From positions 62,001 to 126,000 of the forward strand of contig JAUNUK010000004.1 of NCBI GenBank assembly GCA_030538185.1: 64,000 bases of DNA. Reading direction: 5' to 3'. A model generated the notes under the pieces. The model did not search any database and was not told the origin of the DNA. It worked only from the letters and a program-made list of their open reading frames with translations. Within the stretch, counting starts at the first letter, position 1. Each line of letters opens with the position of its first letter. Both the position numbers and the translations under genes were made by a program. The stretch comes from Actinomycetaceae bacterium. GTDB lineage: Bacteria > Actinomycetota > Actinomycetes > Actinomycetales > Actinomycetaceae. Of the stretch, positions 17,310 to 25,920 are shown piece after piece.

Positions 17310-17567
17310 TTATTCCTCTCCGTATACTTTCAACGGGACGACCGGGGCCTTCCTAGCCTCCGGGGTTGCCGCGATCTGTTCTGCTCTTGCCAAAACGCGG
17401 GCGCGGGAATCTACAATCTTTGAAATGACCTGTTCCAGTGACTCTAAAACTATGTAGCGAGCACCGTCCACCAGAACCAAGATGGTGTCAGGTGACACCT
17501 CGATCCTTTCGATCAAATCTGGGTTCAGGGCAAATTCGGCACCCCCTAACCGCTTTAGAGTAATCAC
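17310..17567 (-). CDS. flbD: FlbD-family small flagellar protein
   Basis: 85 residues starting MITLKRLGGAEFALNPDLIE, the conserved FlbD (swarming motility protein) core of about 60 residues found between flgE and motA in Gram-positive flagellar operons. Its biochemical role is unclear in the family. The C-terminal 25 residues are an extra basic/Pro tail. It is preceded by a hairpin (17586-17648) and followed at once by motA. Confidence 0.85.
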   Translation of the reverse strand: MITLKRLGGAEFALNPDLIERIEVSPDTILVLVDGARYIVLESLEQVISKIVDSRARVLARAEQIAATPEARKAPVVPLKVYGEE

Positions 17568-17585
17568 TGGTGGTCCTTTCTTGGT

Positions 17586-17648
17586 GGAAACCCCTTAATG
17601 TTCTAACTAAGTAGTTCGGCTACATCCGCCAGAATGTAAGGGGTTTCC
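17586..17648 (-). terminator. hairpin between flgE and flbD
   Basis: A perfect 12-bp stem GGAAACCCCTTA (17586-17597) pairs with TAAGGGGTTTCC (17637-17648), and TTCT/AGAA can extend it inward. It fills most of the 94-base gap between flgE and flbD. No T-run follows on the transcribed strand, so partial termination or mRNA end protection is as likely as full termination. It would lower motA/motB and downstream expression relative to the hook genes. Confidence 0.6.
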
Positions 17649-17661
17649 TCGTATGTCCTTA

Positions 17662-19170
17662 CTAACGTTTCATATTCACGAGTTCCTGGAGAATTTCATC
17701 CGAGGTCGTAATGACACGTGAGTTGGCCTGGAAGCCACGTTGGGCCAAAATCAGGTTGGTGAACTCTTGGGACAGGTCCACGTTGGACATCTCAATGGCC
17801 CCGCCAGTCATGGACCCGCGTGAGCCTGTGCCAGGTTCGCCAATCTGGGGCTGGCCGGAGTTTCCGGACTCAATAAAGTAGGAAGAACCTGCCTTTTCCA
17901 GACCCATGGGGTTAGAGAAGGACGCCATGGCGACCTTGCCGATATTGCGGGTATCGCCGTTAGAGAAGGTACCGCGCATCATGCCGTCCGACTGCACCGA
18001 GAACCCGGTCAGGGTACCGGCCGAGTTACCGTCCAGGGTGTTAACAGCAAAGTTAGACAAGCCTCCGAAACCGGTGAGTCCAGAGAGATCAAACGAAGTA
18101 GTTTCCGCAGTAATGCTTGGATCGGAATTTACGCCATAGGTAGTCTTCCCGCCGTCAGTTTTGGGTTTCACTTCACTGAAGTTAGCAATTTGGAATTTCA
18201 AAGTCTTTAGGGCTTTTTTTGCATTGTCGCTAAGTTGTCCCTGGGAATTAAAACTGATAACTAAATCTTTAGGATTTGGACGAGCTGTAGTTCCAACCGT
18301 TCCGTCATCATTCAGATTGAAAACATCAGCAACTGTGTCAGTATCTCCTCCCTTAAGATAATCAGTGATTGTAATGGCTGTTCCGTCCTCAGCCTTGTCA
18401 GCCATAGAGAACGCTAACTGGGCAGCTTCCTTCTTACCGTCTCCGAGTGCTGCATACGCTTCTGCATCGAATAACTGTACTCGCCAGCTCGATCCGGGAC
18501 CTGTATCCTTTGGGTTCTCCCTCGTGTATTTCACCAAAACATTATGCGGGTTTCCTTTATCATCAAAAACCTTCATAGCCTGTGTGTACGCTTTAGGCTC
18601 GCCTCCCGCCTTGTCTGCCCAGATCTGATCTGCAGGGAGGTTCCCGCCGTAGGTGATTTTCTTTGTGGCAGCAGCATCCATGGTCTGTGTCAAAGGGACC
18701 GTCAAGTTTGAAGGCTGTCCTGAGGCATTGACAACACCTTTTTTGTCAGCAGGCCATCCTTGAACGAAGGATCCGTCAGCAGCCACAACCTGGCCTTGGG
18801 AGTCCAAGCCAAAGGAACCATTACGGGTGTAGACCTGGGTCCCATTGGACTGGCGCAGGACAAAGAAGCCGTCGCCATTGACCATGACGTCCAGGTTGCG
18901 CCCGGTCATTTGGGCCGCACCGTTGGTGAAGTTGTTCGTGATCGACTGCAGTTTCACGCCCAAACCGACCTGTGAGGGGTTCATACCGCCTCGCACGCCT
19001 GGGTCTGGGGAGCCACCAGCCTTGACCATCTGGGACAGAGTGTCCTCGAAGCGGGTCGAAGCCGACTTGTAGCCGGTCGTATTGACGTTAGCAATGTTGT
19101 TGCCTGTCACGTCCAGCATGGTCTGGTGGACGGAGAGGCCTGAAATACCTGTGAATAGTGAACGTAGCAT
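17662..19170 (-). CDS. flgE: FlgE flagellar hook protein
   Basis: 502 residues. N-terminal MLRSLFTGISGLSVHQTMLD with NNIANVNTTGYKS and C-terminal SNVDLSQEFTNLILAQRGFQ are the coiled-coil D0 ends of rod/hook proteins; the variable surface domains lie between. Polymerises into the hook after FlgD capping, with length set by FliK. Directly after flgD (15-base gap). It is the only long hook/rod-type gene in the window besides flgB and flgC. Its middle (about 18160-18560) is visibly more AT-rich than its ends. Confidence 0.95.
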   Translation of the reverse strand: MLRSLFTGISGLSVHQTMLDVTGNNIANVNTTGYKSASTRFEDTLSQMVKAGGSPDPGVRGGMNPSQVGLGVKLQSITNNFTNGAAQMTGRNLDVMVNGDGFFVLRQSNGTQVYTRNGSFGLDSQGQVVAADGSFVQGWPADKKGVVNASGQPSNLTVPLTQTMDAAATKKITYGGNLPADQIWADKAGGEPKAYTQAMKVFDDKGNPHNVLVKYTRENPKDTGPGSSWRVQLFDAEAYAALGDGKKEAAQLAFSMADKAEDGTAITITDYLKGGDTDTVADVFNLNDDGTVGTTARPNPKDLVISFNSQGQLSDNAKKALKTLKFQIANFSEVKPKTDGGKTTYGVNSDPSITAETTSFDLSGLTGFGGLSNFAVNTLDGNSAGTLTGFSVQSDGMMRGTFSNGDTRNIGKVAMASFSNPMGLEKAGSSYFIESGNSGQPQIGEPGTGSRGSMTGGAIEMSNVDLSQEFTNLILAQRGFQANSRVITTSDEILQELVNMKR

Positions 19171-19184
19171 GGGTCTTTCCTTTC

Positions 19185-20042
19185 CTAGAGGCCAGCCGAA
19201 CGTGCGCCGGCAGCCATAATTCCTTCAGTGGTTCGGTCCGAGGCCAAACCACCTGGTGTGGCTGCCTGATTACTTGTGCTTCCTTGCGTGTCTTTAGGAT
19301 CGTCTTGACCCATATTGATCAAAGTGTCATTGATGGCTTCATTGGCTGCGCGCAGGGCATCCTGGGCTTCCGCCAGTTTCGCGTCTTTTTCGCCCTCGGC
19401 CTTGGCTTTGTCTTTGGCTTCGCCGGCTTCTTCAGCCTTCTTGGCCGCGTCCTTTACGCCTTCGAGGGCGTCTTCAGCCGCCGCGTCACCGTCGGCAACA
19501 CCAAGGATTTTATCGAGGGCGATCTTTCCGCCGGCCACGTGCAAGATGGGTTGGCCTTTTGTCGGGTACTCAATGGCGTCAACCTTGCCGGCGGCGGTGG
19601 CCACATTGCCTTCCTTGTCGGTGACATTGAAGATGACCTGTTGGCCAACCAGGGCGGTGCCCTGCATCTTCATCTGGGCCTGGAAGACGTTTTGCATGGA
19701 TTCGGTCATGGCGGCCATCTGTTCCATGGAGGCCATGGTCGTGGTCTGTTCCAACAATGCTTGGGTGTCCATGGCGTTATTGGGGTCCTGGTACTTCAGG
19801 GTCGCGATCATGAGCTTCATGAAGTCGTCCTTGCCCAGTTTTCCGCGCTCGTCAGCCGACTTTTGGACCTTGTCGGTGCGCTGGCCTTCGTTGACGGCCT
19901 TGAGTAACGCGGCTTCGCGTTCCTCATCGGTCATGGTGACCGTGGCCTTGCCTTCTTCCTTGGCCGCGTTCATGGACTTGATCAGGTTCGCTGCGGCGGA
20001 GCCTGCTGCAGGAGCTGAGGCTGTTGCAGTTTCTACTGGCAT
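19185..20042 (-). CDS. flgD: FlgD hook cap protein
   Basis: 285 residues. The conserved FlgD N-terminal region is seen as LGKDDFMKLMIATLKYQDPN and TQALLEQTTTMASMEQMAAM, followed by a Tudor/FnIII-like part (LVGQQVIFNVTDKEGN). The C-terminal third is an Ala/Lys/Glu-rich helix-forming tail (AAKKAEEAGEAKDKAKAEGE) not found in E. coli FlgD. It caps the growing hook and needs FlgE, which follows. Confidence 0.9.
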   Translation of the reverse strand: MPVETATASAPAAGSAAANLIKSMNAAKEEGKATVTMTDEEREAALLKAVNEGQRTDKVQKSADERGKLGKDDFMKLMIATLKYQDPNNAMDTQALLEQTTTMASMEQMAAMTESMQNVFQAQMKMQGTALVGQQVIFNVTDKEGNVATAAGKVDAIEYPTKGQPILHVAGGKIALDKILGVADGDAAAEDALEGVKDAAKKAEEAGEAKDKAKAEGEKDAKLAEAQDALRAANEAINDTLINMGQDDPKDTQGSTSNQAATPGGLASDRTTEGIMAAGARSAGL

Positions 20043-20068
20043 TTTTCTTACCTTTTCCTTTAATTCCT

Positions 20069-21589
20069 TTAGGCGAACATGTCCACAGAGCCATCGGCCC
20101 CGTCTTTCAGGACTGTTCCGACCGTTGGTATGCCTGCGCTTCCTGCCTCATCACCCTGCGCATCCTGCGCATTACTGTCTTCTTGTGAGGAACCAGCGCC
20201 GCGCGCGCCCTCGTCGTTGTCTTGGTCTCCCCCGCGGCCCAGGCCTTGCTGGCCGGCAAAGGTGCGGGCGTCCTCGGCCAGGTTCAAATCTGCGCGGATC
20301 CCGGTTGAGGCCAGGTCGCGGCGCAGGTCAGACAAGGCCTGTCGCAACTGCTCTTGAGCTGAGGCGTCTGCACCCATCAAATGAATACGTACAAAGCCGT
20401 CTGCCCCAAAGGTCGCATTCACGCGCACGGTGCCGAAGGTCTCCGGAGTAATCGCCAGACGCAACTGGTGTTCGCCTGTACCCAAGGGCTGCAAGCGACC
20501 AACATGGTGCTGCAATTGGCTAACCACCTGTGCGGGAAGATTCGCTGGCGCATAACTGAGAGGAGTCGCGGCTTGTGCGGGAGCAGTTGGCGCTGCTGGA
20601 GCAGTTGCGACAATAGGTGAGGCACCGGGCATATTGGCCTGTGCTGCCTGCGGTGCTTGTGCCGAGGCCACGGGGCCTATCGATGCTGGTGCTATAGGTG
20701 AACTGGTGGCCGGGGCAGGAGCAGCAGTGGCGGGCACACCGGCGACAGCCACGACAGGCGCGGTGTCCTGTTGAGCATTATGCATAGGAGCAGGCGGTGG
20801 TGCCTGTGGGGCAGGGGCAGCCACAGATTCGGGAGCGGAATCTGTTGACGCCGGGGCCTGCTGGGTGTGCACATCTTGTGTTTGGGTGTGCACAACCTTT
20901 ACGTCCGCAGGGTTTTCCTGGACATCTTGGTCCCAAGCCTTTGCCGTGGGCAATGCCGACTCGTCCACCTCGACAGGTATCTCGTCAGGAAGCGCCTCAA
21001 GTTCAGTGTCCTGGGCGGCAACCGGGGCTTGTTCCTCAGGTTCTGCGAGGGTGTCGACCAAGGCAACAAGGGCAACCTGTGTATCCTCAGTCGTCACAGG
21101 CGTATTGCCTTGGACAGGGGTGCCAGACTCAGCCTTGGGGGCCACGGTTGAAGGTGTTTCGCCCTCGGCAGGCTTTGTCTGTGCCTGGCTTTGGTTGGCC
21201 TGTGAGCTTTGGGGGGTATTCGAGCTCACCTGGGTTTTATCCGGGCGGGTGTTCTCGGTGGTACGCGCGCCCTCGTAGCGTTTCGCCGGGGGCGTGGCCG
21301 GGCGAGGACCTTGGCTGGGCTCTGGGCGCTGGGCGGGCGTGAAAGAGGCAGGGCGAGGAGCAACATCTGCCAAGGTGGCGCGCTGGAATGCTGCCGCCTC
21401 CCGGGCCTTCGCTGAATGCTGGGCGCCCACGGTCGGTGCCTGCGTATTGCGGCCAGATCCAGACACCAGTGACATGATTGATGCAAAAGCGCTGTTGGAA
21501 GCGGGGTTCACCCCCTGGTTTTGTGCGCCGTTTCCGTTTGAGGCAAGCTGGTTGCCCAGGTTTGGTAGTGCGGAATCAATAGCTGCCAT
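20069..21589 (-). CDS. fliK: FliK hook-length control protein
   Basis: 506 residues. The first 330 are low-complexity Pro/Ala/Gln/Thr sequence, as expected of the ruler part. The C-terminal Flg_hook domain includes LPAQVVSQLQHHVGRLQPLG and GEHQLRLAITPETFGTVRVN and contacts FlhB to switch export specificity. A charged, Gly-rich tail follows. Start overlaps the stop of the NlpC/P60 gene by one base, placing the hydrolase and hook-length control in the same translation unit. Confidence 0.9.
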   Translation of the reverse strand: MAAIDSALPNLGNQLASNGNGAQNQGVNPASNSAFASIMSLVSGSGRNTQAPTVGAQHSAKAREAAAFQRATLADVAPRPASFTPAQRPEPSQGPRPATPPAKRYEGARTTENTRPDKTQVSSNTPQSSQANQSQAQTKPAEGETPSTVAPKAESGTPVQGNTPVTTEDTQVALVALVDTLAEPEEQAPVAAQDTELEALPDEIPVEVDESALPTAKAWDQDVQENPADVKVVHTQTQDVHTQQAPASTDSAPESVAAPAPQAPPPAPMHNAQQDTAPVVAVAGVPATAAPAPATSSPIAPASIGPVASAQAPQAAQANMPGASPIVATAPAAPTAPAQAATPLSYAPANLPAQVVSQLQHHVGRLQPLGTGEHQLRLAITPETFGTVRVNATFGADGFVRIHLMGADASAQEQLRQALSDLRRDLASTGIRADLNLAEDARTFAGQQGLGRGGDQDNDEGARGAGSSQEDSNAQDAQGDEAGSAGIPTVGTVLKDGADGSVDMFA

Positions 21590-22383
21590 CAGAATGCTCC
21601 TGCCAGAGATAGATTGGAGAGGTTTGCCAAAGGCAGACCCGAGGACGTCAAATTTGAGGACGTCCCTGTCCCCAAGCCATTCACGGCAGAAGATGATGCA
21701 CCCAATCCTTGAGTGCCAGACATAGCGGACAATAACTGCGTGGCCTGCGCGACACTCATCTGCGAGGCCAAAGTATTCGATGTGGACACGCCGCCCCTAG
21801 CCTGGACCTCGGAGGCATTGGGCATGAGCCTGCGGATGGTCTTAATCGGGCCAATGTCTTCGACCGAGGCTTCCTGGACGACTTCACCCGGCTTGGGAGC
21901 GTGAATGACCTTGCCGTTGCCCACGTAGACAACCACATGGGCACCCGCCCTGGTGATGAAGATGTCGCCGGGGCGTGCACTTTCAACCGAGGGGATTTCT
22001 TCACCAAAGTTCTGCTGGTCCCAGGTGACGCGCGGAACGGTGACGCCAATTTTTTGTGCGGCGGTTTGCACCAAGCCCGAACAGTCCAGGCCCTTATCCG
22101 GATCGGTCCCGCCCCACACATAAGGCACACCCATGTACTTGCGCACTTGCTGGACAAAGGCCTCCGAGGAGCCTTGAGGGTATGTCGAGGAGTCACTGAC
22201 TGTATCGCCTGTTGAACTCACTCCAAGCGCAGAGGCGACCTGGGCGGCCAACTGAGAACTGAAGCCTGCTGCCGAGGCACTTGAGGACTCGGTCAAGGCA
22301 ACGGGAGGCACGCCATTGTTGTTGAGCGAAGCAATCTTTTGTTCAATCGATGCGATTCGTGACTGTACTTCTGCCAAACCCAT
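21589..22383 (-). CDS. NlpC/P60 peptidoglycan hydrolase of the flagellar operon
   Basis: 264 residues. A short N-terminal coiled-coil-like helix (VQSRIASIEQKIASLN) precedes an NlpC/P60 (C40) domain at about 72-190 with catalytic C101 (GLDCSGLV), H149 (GAHVVVYVG) and third residue H161. The C-terminal 70 residues are Ser/Leu/Ala-rich. No Sec signal peptide is visible, so it is probably exported through the flagellar apparatus itself. It sits between fliJ and fliK where other bacteria encode FlgJ-type rod muramidases elsewhere, so a role opening the wall for the rod is a reasonable inference. Confidence 0.85.
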   Translation of the reverse strand: MGLAEVQSRIASIEQKIASLNNNGVPPVALTESSSASAAGFSSQLAAQVASALGVSSTGDTVSDSSTYPQGSSEAFVQQVRKYMGVPYVWGGTDPDKGLDCSGLVQTAAQKIGVTVPRVTWDQQNFGEEIPSVESARPGDIFITRAGAHVVVYVGNGKVIHAPKPGEVVQEASVEDIGPIKTIRRLMPNASEVQARGGVSTSNTLASQMSVAQATQLLSAMSGTQGLGASSSAVNGLGTGTSSNLTSSGLPLANLSNLSLAGAF

Positions 22384-22841
22384 TAGGCTTTCCCTCCTTG
22401 TCCTTCACTGCCTGCCGCACGCAAAGACGCAGCCCCCCTCTGGGTGGCTATTTCGTCAAGCACGGCTTGCTCCTTATTCAATTCATCGGCAACTACCGCC
22501 TGAATGTGACGGTCTTCGAGTTTTTCAAGGGTGGCAGTTTTTCTGCGTGCCCCTGACCAGTCCGCTTGACGCGCGTAGACGACGCGAGCCGCCTCAATTC
22601 GACGCTGTTCATTGACCTCGATGGCCAACTGTGCGGACACCCGCATGGCCACGTGCGTTGCCAGGCTCTGCCCGTCCGTGCCGTCCTCAATCGCACAGGA
22701 GGCAAGGCGTTCTTTGGAACGCTGCAATTGCCTCTCGCGCTGCGTCAAGTCAGCGTTGGCCTCGGCCAGTCGGCCTGCCGCCTGGTCTTCTTGCAGTTGG
22801 CGCAGGTTCAATAAGCCTTGTAAACGAAATGCGCGATTCAC
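22383..22841 (-). CDS. fliJ: FliJ flagellar export chaperone/ATPase stalk
   Basis: 152 residues, nearly all helical and charged with coiled-coil pattern (FRLQGLLNLRQLQEDQAAGR at the start). This matches FliJ, which sits in the FliI hexamer and escorts export chaperones. Sequence conservation of FliJ is low, so order fliH-fliI-fliJ and ATGA overlap with fliI support the call strongly. Confidence 0.88.
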   Translation of the reverse strand: MNRAFRLQGLLNLRQLQEDQAAGRLAEANADLTQRERQLQRSKERLASCAIEDGTDGQSLATHVAMRVSAQLAIEVNEQRRIEAARVVYARQADWSGARRKTATLEKLEDRHIQAVVADELNKEQAVLDEIATQRGAASLRAAGSEGQGGKA

Positions 22842-24166
22842 GCTGCCCGCACCCCCATCCCAATCTGGTTGAGAAGTACGTCAAGCTGTTCCCAAGACTC
22901 GTCGTAGCTGGGTATTTCACCAATGGCTTGGCACAAGAAGGCCTCAATCGCGTCATCGTTCGTGACCGCGGCATCCACCATAGGGTTGGTGCCCTCCTGG
23001 TATGCACCCACGTCGATGAGGTCTTGGACTGAACGCTTGGCACTCATGACCTGACGCAGTTTCGCCGCCAAGGCTTTTTGTTCGGGAGTACAGACCTTCG
23101 TGGCCACGCGGGATACAGACCCGAGGGCGTCTATCGAAGGGTAATGCCCCGCAACAGCCAGTTTGCGGTCCAAGACGACGTGCCCGTCCAGGATAGAACG
23201 TGCCTGGTCGGCGATGGGTTCATTGTGGTCATCACCGTCGACCAGGACTGTGTAAATGCCGGTTACCGAACCGAAAACCCCGCAGCCTGCGCGCTCTAGC
23301 AACTGCGCCATCATGGAAAAAGTCGAGGGCGGGTATCCCCTGGTTGCAGGTGGCTCACCAACGGACAGTCCGATTTCGCGCTGGGCCATACAGGTTCTGG
23401 TCATGGAGTCCATCATCAAGACCGCGTGCCTCCCGGCGTCCCTGTAATACTCTGCGATGCGGGTAGCAGTGAAAGCAGCACGCTTGCGCAGCATGGGGGT
23501 TTCATCCGAGGTCGCCACAACAACAACCGACCTGGACAGGCCCTCGGGGCCCAGATCGTCTTCCAGGAATTCGCGGACCTCACGTCCACGCTCACCCACG
23601 AGGGCGATGACACAGACCTCTGCGGTCGTACCGCGGGCAATCATCGACAACAGGGTCGACTTACCCACACCGGAACCAGCAAACAGGCCAATACGTTGAC
23701 CTCGCCCGAGAGTCACCAGGGTATCTAAGACGCGCACGCCAACGGACATGGGCGTGTCAATACGGGCACGCTCTAGGGCGTTGGGCGCCAAGGCGTTAAC
23801 CGACACGTGGTCTGCTGCGAATATCGGACCCTTACCGTCGATGGGACGACCCACCGCGTCGATCACGCGGCCCAGCAAAGCAGGTCCAACCGGCACAGTT
23901 GCCGGTCTTCCAGTGCCCCTCACCGGGGCGCCCTCGCGAAGGCCTTCGATCTCGCCCAGAGGCATACACTGGGCCATGCCGGAATCCAGTGCTACGACCT
24001 CTGCGGGCGAACCAGGTTCATCTCCGATGAGGACCATCTCGCCCACTGCGCAACGCAAGCCACGCACCTGGACACCTAGCCCTACGACGGAATCGACCTG
24101 ACCCACCCTCTGCGGTGTCGTAGCGGCCAAGACCTGGTCCCACGCGGGCAGAGCAACGGGAGTCAC
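22838..24166 (-). CDS. fliI: FliI flagellar export ATPase
   Basis: 442 residues. Walker A AGSGVGKST at 163-171, the ALVGERGREVREF segment, Walker B VLMMDSMTR and the APPATRGYPPS-like substrate loop (EPPATRGYPPSTF) define an F1-beta-like export ATPase. It energises unfolding and entry of substrates at the FlhA/FlhB gate with FliH and FliJ. Its start overlaps the fliH stop by one base. Confidence 0.97.
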   Translation of the reverse strand: MTPVALPAWDQVLAATTPQRVGQVDSVVGLGVQVRGLRCAVGEMVLIGDEPGSPAEVVALDSGMAQCMPLGEIEGLREGAPVRGTGRPATVPVGPALLGRVIDAVGRPIDGKGPIFAADHVSVNALAPNALERARIDTPMSVGVRVLDTLVTLGRGQRIGLFAGSGVGKSTLLSMIARGTTAEVCVIALVGERGREVREFLEDDLGPEGLSRSVVVVATSDETPMLRKRAAFTATRIAEYYRDAGRHAVLMMDSMTRTCMAQREIGLSVGEPPATRGYPPSTFSMMAQLLERAGCGVFGSVTGIYTVLVDGDDHNEPIADQARSILDGHVVLDRKLAVAGHYPSIDALGSVSRVATKVCTPEQKALAAKLRQVMSAKRSVQDLIDVGAYQEGTNPMVDAAVTNDDAIEAFLCQAIGEIPSYDESWEQLDVLLNQIGMGVRAA

Positions 24167-24906
24167 TAAAGCTCACCACCAGCTTCCCGAACTGCTTCCA
24201 AGGCGGCTTTGGCCCGCTGCAAGGCGGACGATAGCCGGGCATCAAGGAAGCCCTCAGGCATCTCAGAGATCGCGTCACCCGGTTCCATCGCTGGGTCTGC
24301 GACCAATTCCACCGGGGACTCCACCCCGCTGGCCTCTAGGACAGCAATGTCGCGAGCGTTCATCCGCACGCGCACAATGTCCTTTGCTTCTGCAATATTC
24401 AAAGCTCTTTTTAAGGCGGCCTTTGCGCCGGTATCCGAGCTGCTGAGTTCTGCGCCCAGCAGGGCTTCAGCCAGTTCAATGGCGGCAAGAGCCAAGGCGT
24501 CTTTCATCTCGTCGACGACCAATTCGTCGCGATCCCCAACGCTTTGGGCCACCAAGGCAACCGTGTCCATGGAGTCAGCGAAGGCTTCAGACCTGGCTTC
24601 ATCAGCCAGTCTGGCTTCTTCCTCTATGCGGGCTTGTTCCTCGGCTGCCTCTCGGGCGGCACGCCTTTGACCAGCGGCCCATCCGCTTGCAAAACCCTTG
24701 GCGTAGCCGTGTGCCTGCGCGCCCTTATCGCTCTCAGTTCCTGCAACCGACTTCAGCTGGAACCCTGTAGTGCGGTCCTGGCTTTCTTCGGCGACAGCAT
24801 AAGCGTCTGCTGAGACCATCTTTTTGGGCGCAGTCAAGGTGGCGGTGGTCGCAGCGCCTCTGCGCTGGGCCTCCGACATCTTGAGCAGGTCTTGATCAAG
24901 CCACAT
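24166..24906 (-). CDS. fliH: FliH negative regulator of the export ATPase
   Basis: 246 residues with a central Ala/Glu/Arg-rich coiled coil (GWAAGQRRAAREAAEEQARI) and a C-terminal FliH/vATP-synthase-E-like domain (MKDALALAAIELAEALLGAE). FliH dimers hold FliI and tether it to the C-ring through FliN. It overlaps the fliG 3' end by 11 bases and fliI by one. Family call leans on the coiled coil plus position. Confidence 0.9.
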   Translation of the reverse strand: MWLDQDLLKMSEAQRRGAATTATLTAPKKMVSADAYAVAEESQDRTTGFQLKSVAGTESDKGAQAHGYAKGFASGWAAGQRRAAREAAEEQARIEEEARLADEARSEAFADSMDTVALVAQSVGDRDELVVDEMKDALALAAIELAEALLGAELSSSDTGAKAALKRALNIAEAKDIVRVRMNARDIAVLEASGVESPVELVADPAMEPGDAISEMPEGFLDARLSSALQRAKAALEAVREAGGEL

Positions 24907-25918
24907 ATTCGTCCTCGCCTTCGCGGCGGATGACTATCTGGCCGGACTCTTCAAGCTTGCGGATAAGCTGGACGATTTCGGCGCGGGCTTCTTGGACCTG
25001 AGACATGCGCACAGATCCCAGCATGTCGACTTCTTCCATAACGTTTTGGCGTGCACGTTCTGAAAGGTTGCGCATAATACGTCCACGCAAGTCTTCTCCT
25101 GTGCCCTTGAGCGCCATGGCCAGCAGCGAACCGTCGATTTGACGCAAAACCATCTGGATTGCACGGTCTTCCAGCAAGGTGATGTCTTCGAAGACGAACA
25201 TGTGAGAACGCACTTCGTCAGCCAGGGCCTCGTCACGTTCTTCCAGACCAGTCAAGATCATCTTCTCTGTGCCCGGATCTGCGCGGTTGATGATCTCTAC
25301 CAGAGGCTCAAGGCCACCGACTTGCTGCATCTCATCGTGGTTAATTACCGAGGAAGCCTTGCGCTGCAGGTTTTCAGCAACGAGCATGACCATCTCTGGG
25401 TTCGCCCTTTCCATCAGGGCAATACGGTGCGCGGCCTCGGCTTGCAACTTGGGAGGTAAGCCAGCCATGACGCGCGCAGCATGATCGGGGCGCAGGTGCG
25501 CGAGGACCAAGGCGATGGTTTGGGGGTGCTCACCCGAAACCAGGGTCACAACCTCTCGAGGGTCTGCATGTTGCAAGAAATCGAAGGGCTGGCCTTGAAG
25601 CATTGTCTCCAGGCGGGCCACAATCTCTGCGGCTTTCTCTGCCCCAAATGATGCTTCCAAAACACGTTGCGCGTATTCCAGGCCGCCGTGTCCGGTCGGG
25701 AAGTTTGAGGTTAGGAAGTTGTCCTCGTAGAACTCTTCGATAATCTCGCGTCCCAAGTCTTGAGGCACGGTGCCCATGCGCACGATCTCAGCAGAGAGCT
25801 CTTCGACTTCGTGGTCCGACATTTCCGCCATGACCTTCGAAGCGCGGTCCCTGCCAATCTGGATCAGCAGCAGCGCGGCCTTCTGGGTGCCCGTCAGCGT
25901 AAGCGCTTGTCCTACCAT
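24896..25918 (-). CDS. fliG: FliG flagellar switch/rotor protein
   Basis: About 340 residues starting MVGQALTLTGTQKAALLLIQ, chosen because this ATG lies two bases after the fliF stop with GAGG upstream. The three Armadillo-like FliG domains are evident: EHPQTIALVLAHLRPDHAAR in the middle and MFVFEDITLLEDRAIQMVLR near the C-terminal torque domain. It links the MS-ring (FliF) to FliM and meets MotA. Confidence 0.97.
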   Translation of the reverse strand: MVGQALTLTGTQKAALLLIQIGRDRASKVMAEMSDHEVEELSAEIVRMGTVPQDLGREIIEEFYEDNFLTSNFPTGHGGLEYAQRVLEASFGAEKAAEIVARLETMLQGQPFDFLQHADPREVVTLVSGEHPQTIALVLAHLRPDHAARVMAGLPPKLQAEAAHRIALMERANPEMVMLVAENLQRKASSVINHDEMQQVGGLEPLVEIINRADPGTEKMILTGLEERDEALADEVRSHMFVFEDITLLEDRAIQMVLRQIDGSLLAMALKGTGEDLRGRIMRNLSERARQNVMEEVDMLGSVRMSQVQEARAEIVQLIRKLEESGQIVIRREGEDEYVA

Positions 25919-25920
25919 TG

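Noticed and set aside
19315-20451. 378-residue plus-strand open frame across flgD and fliK
   Set aside because: Lies antisense to two recognisable flagellar genes; its Ala/Ser/Pro-rich product reflects the repetitive codons on the other strand.
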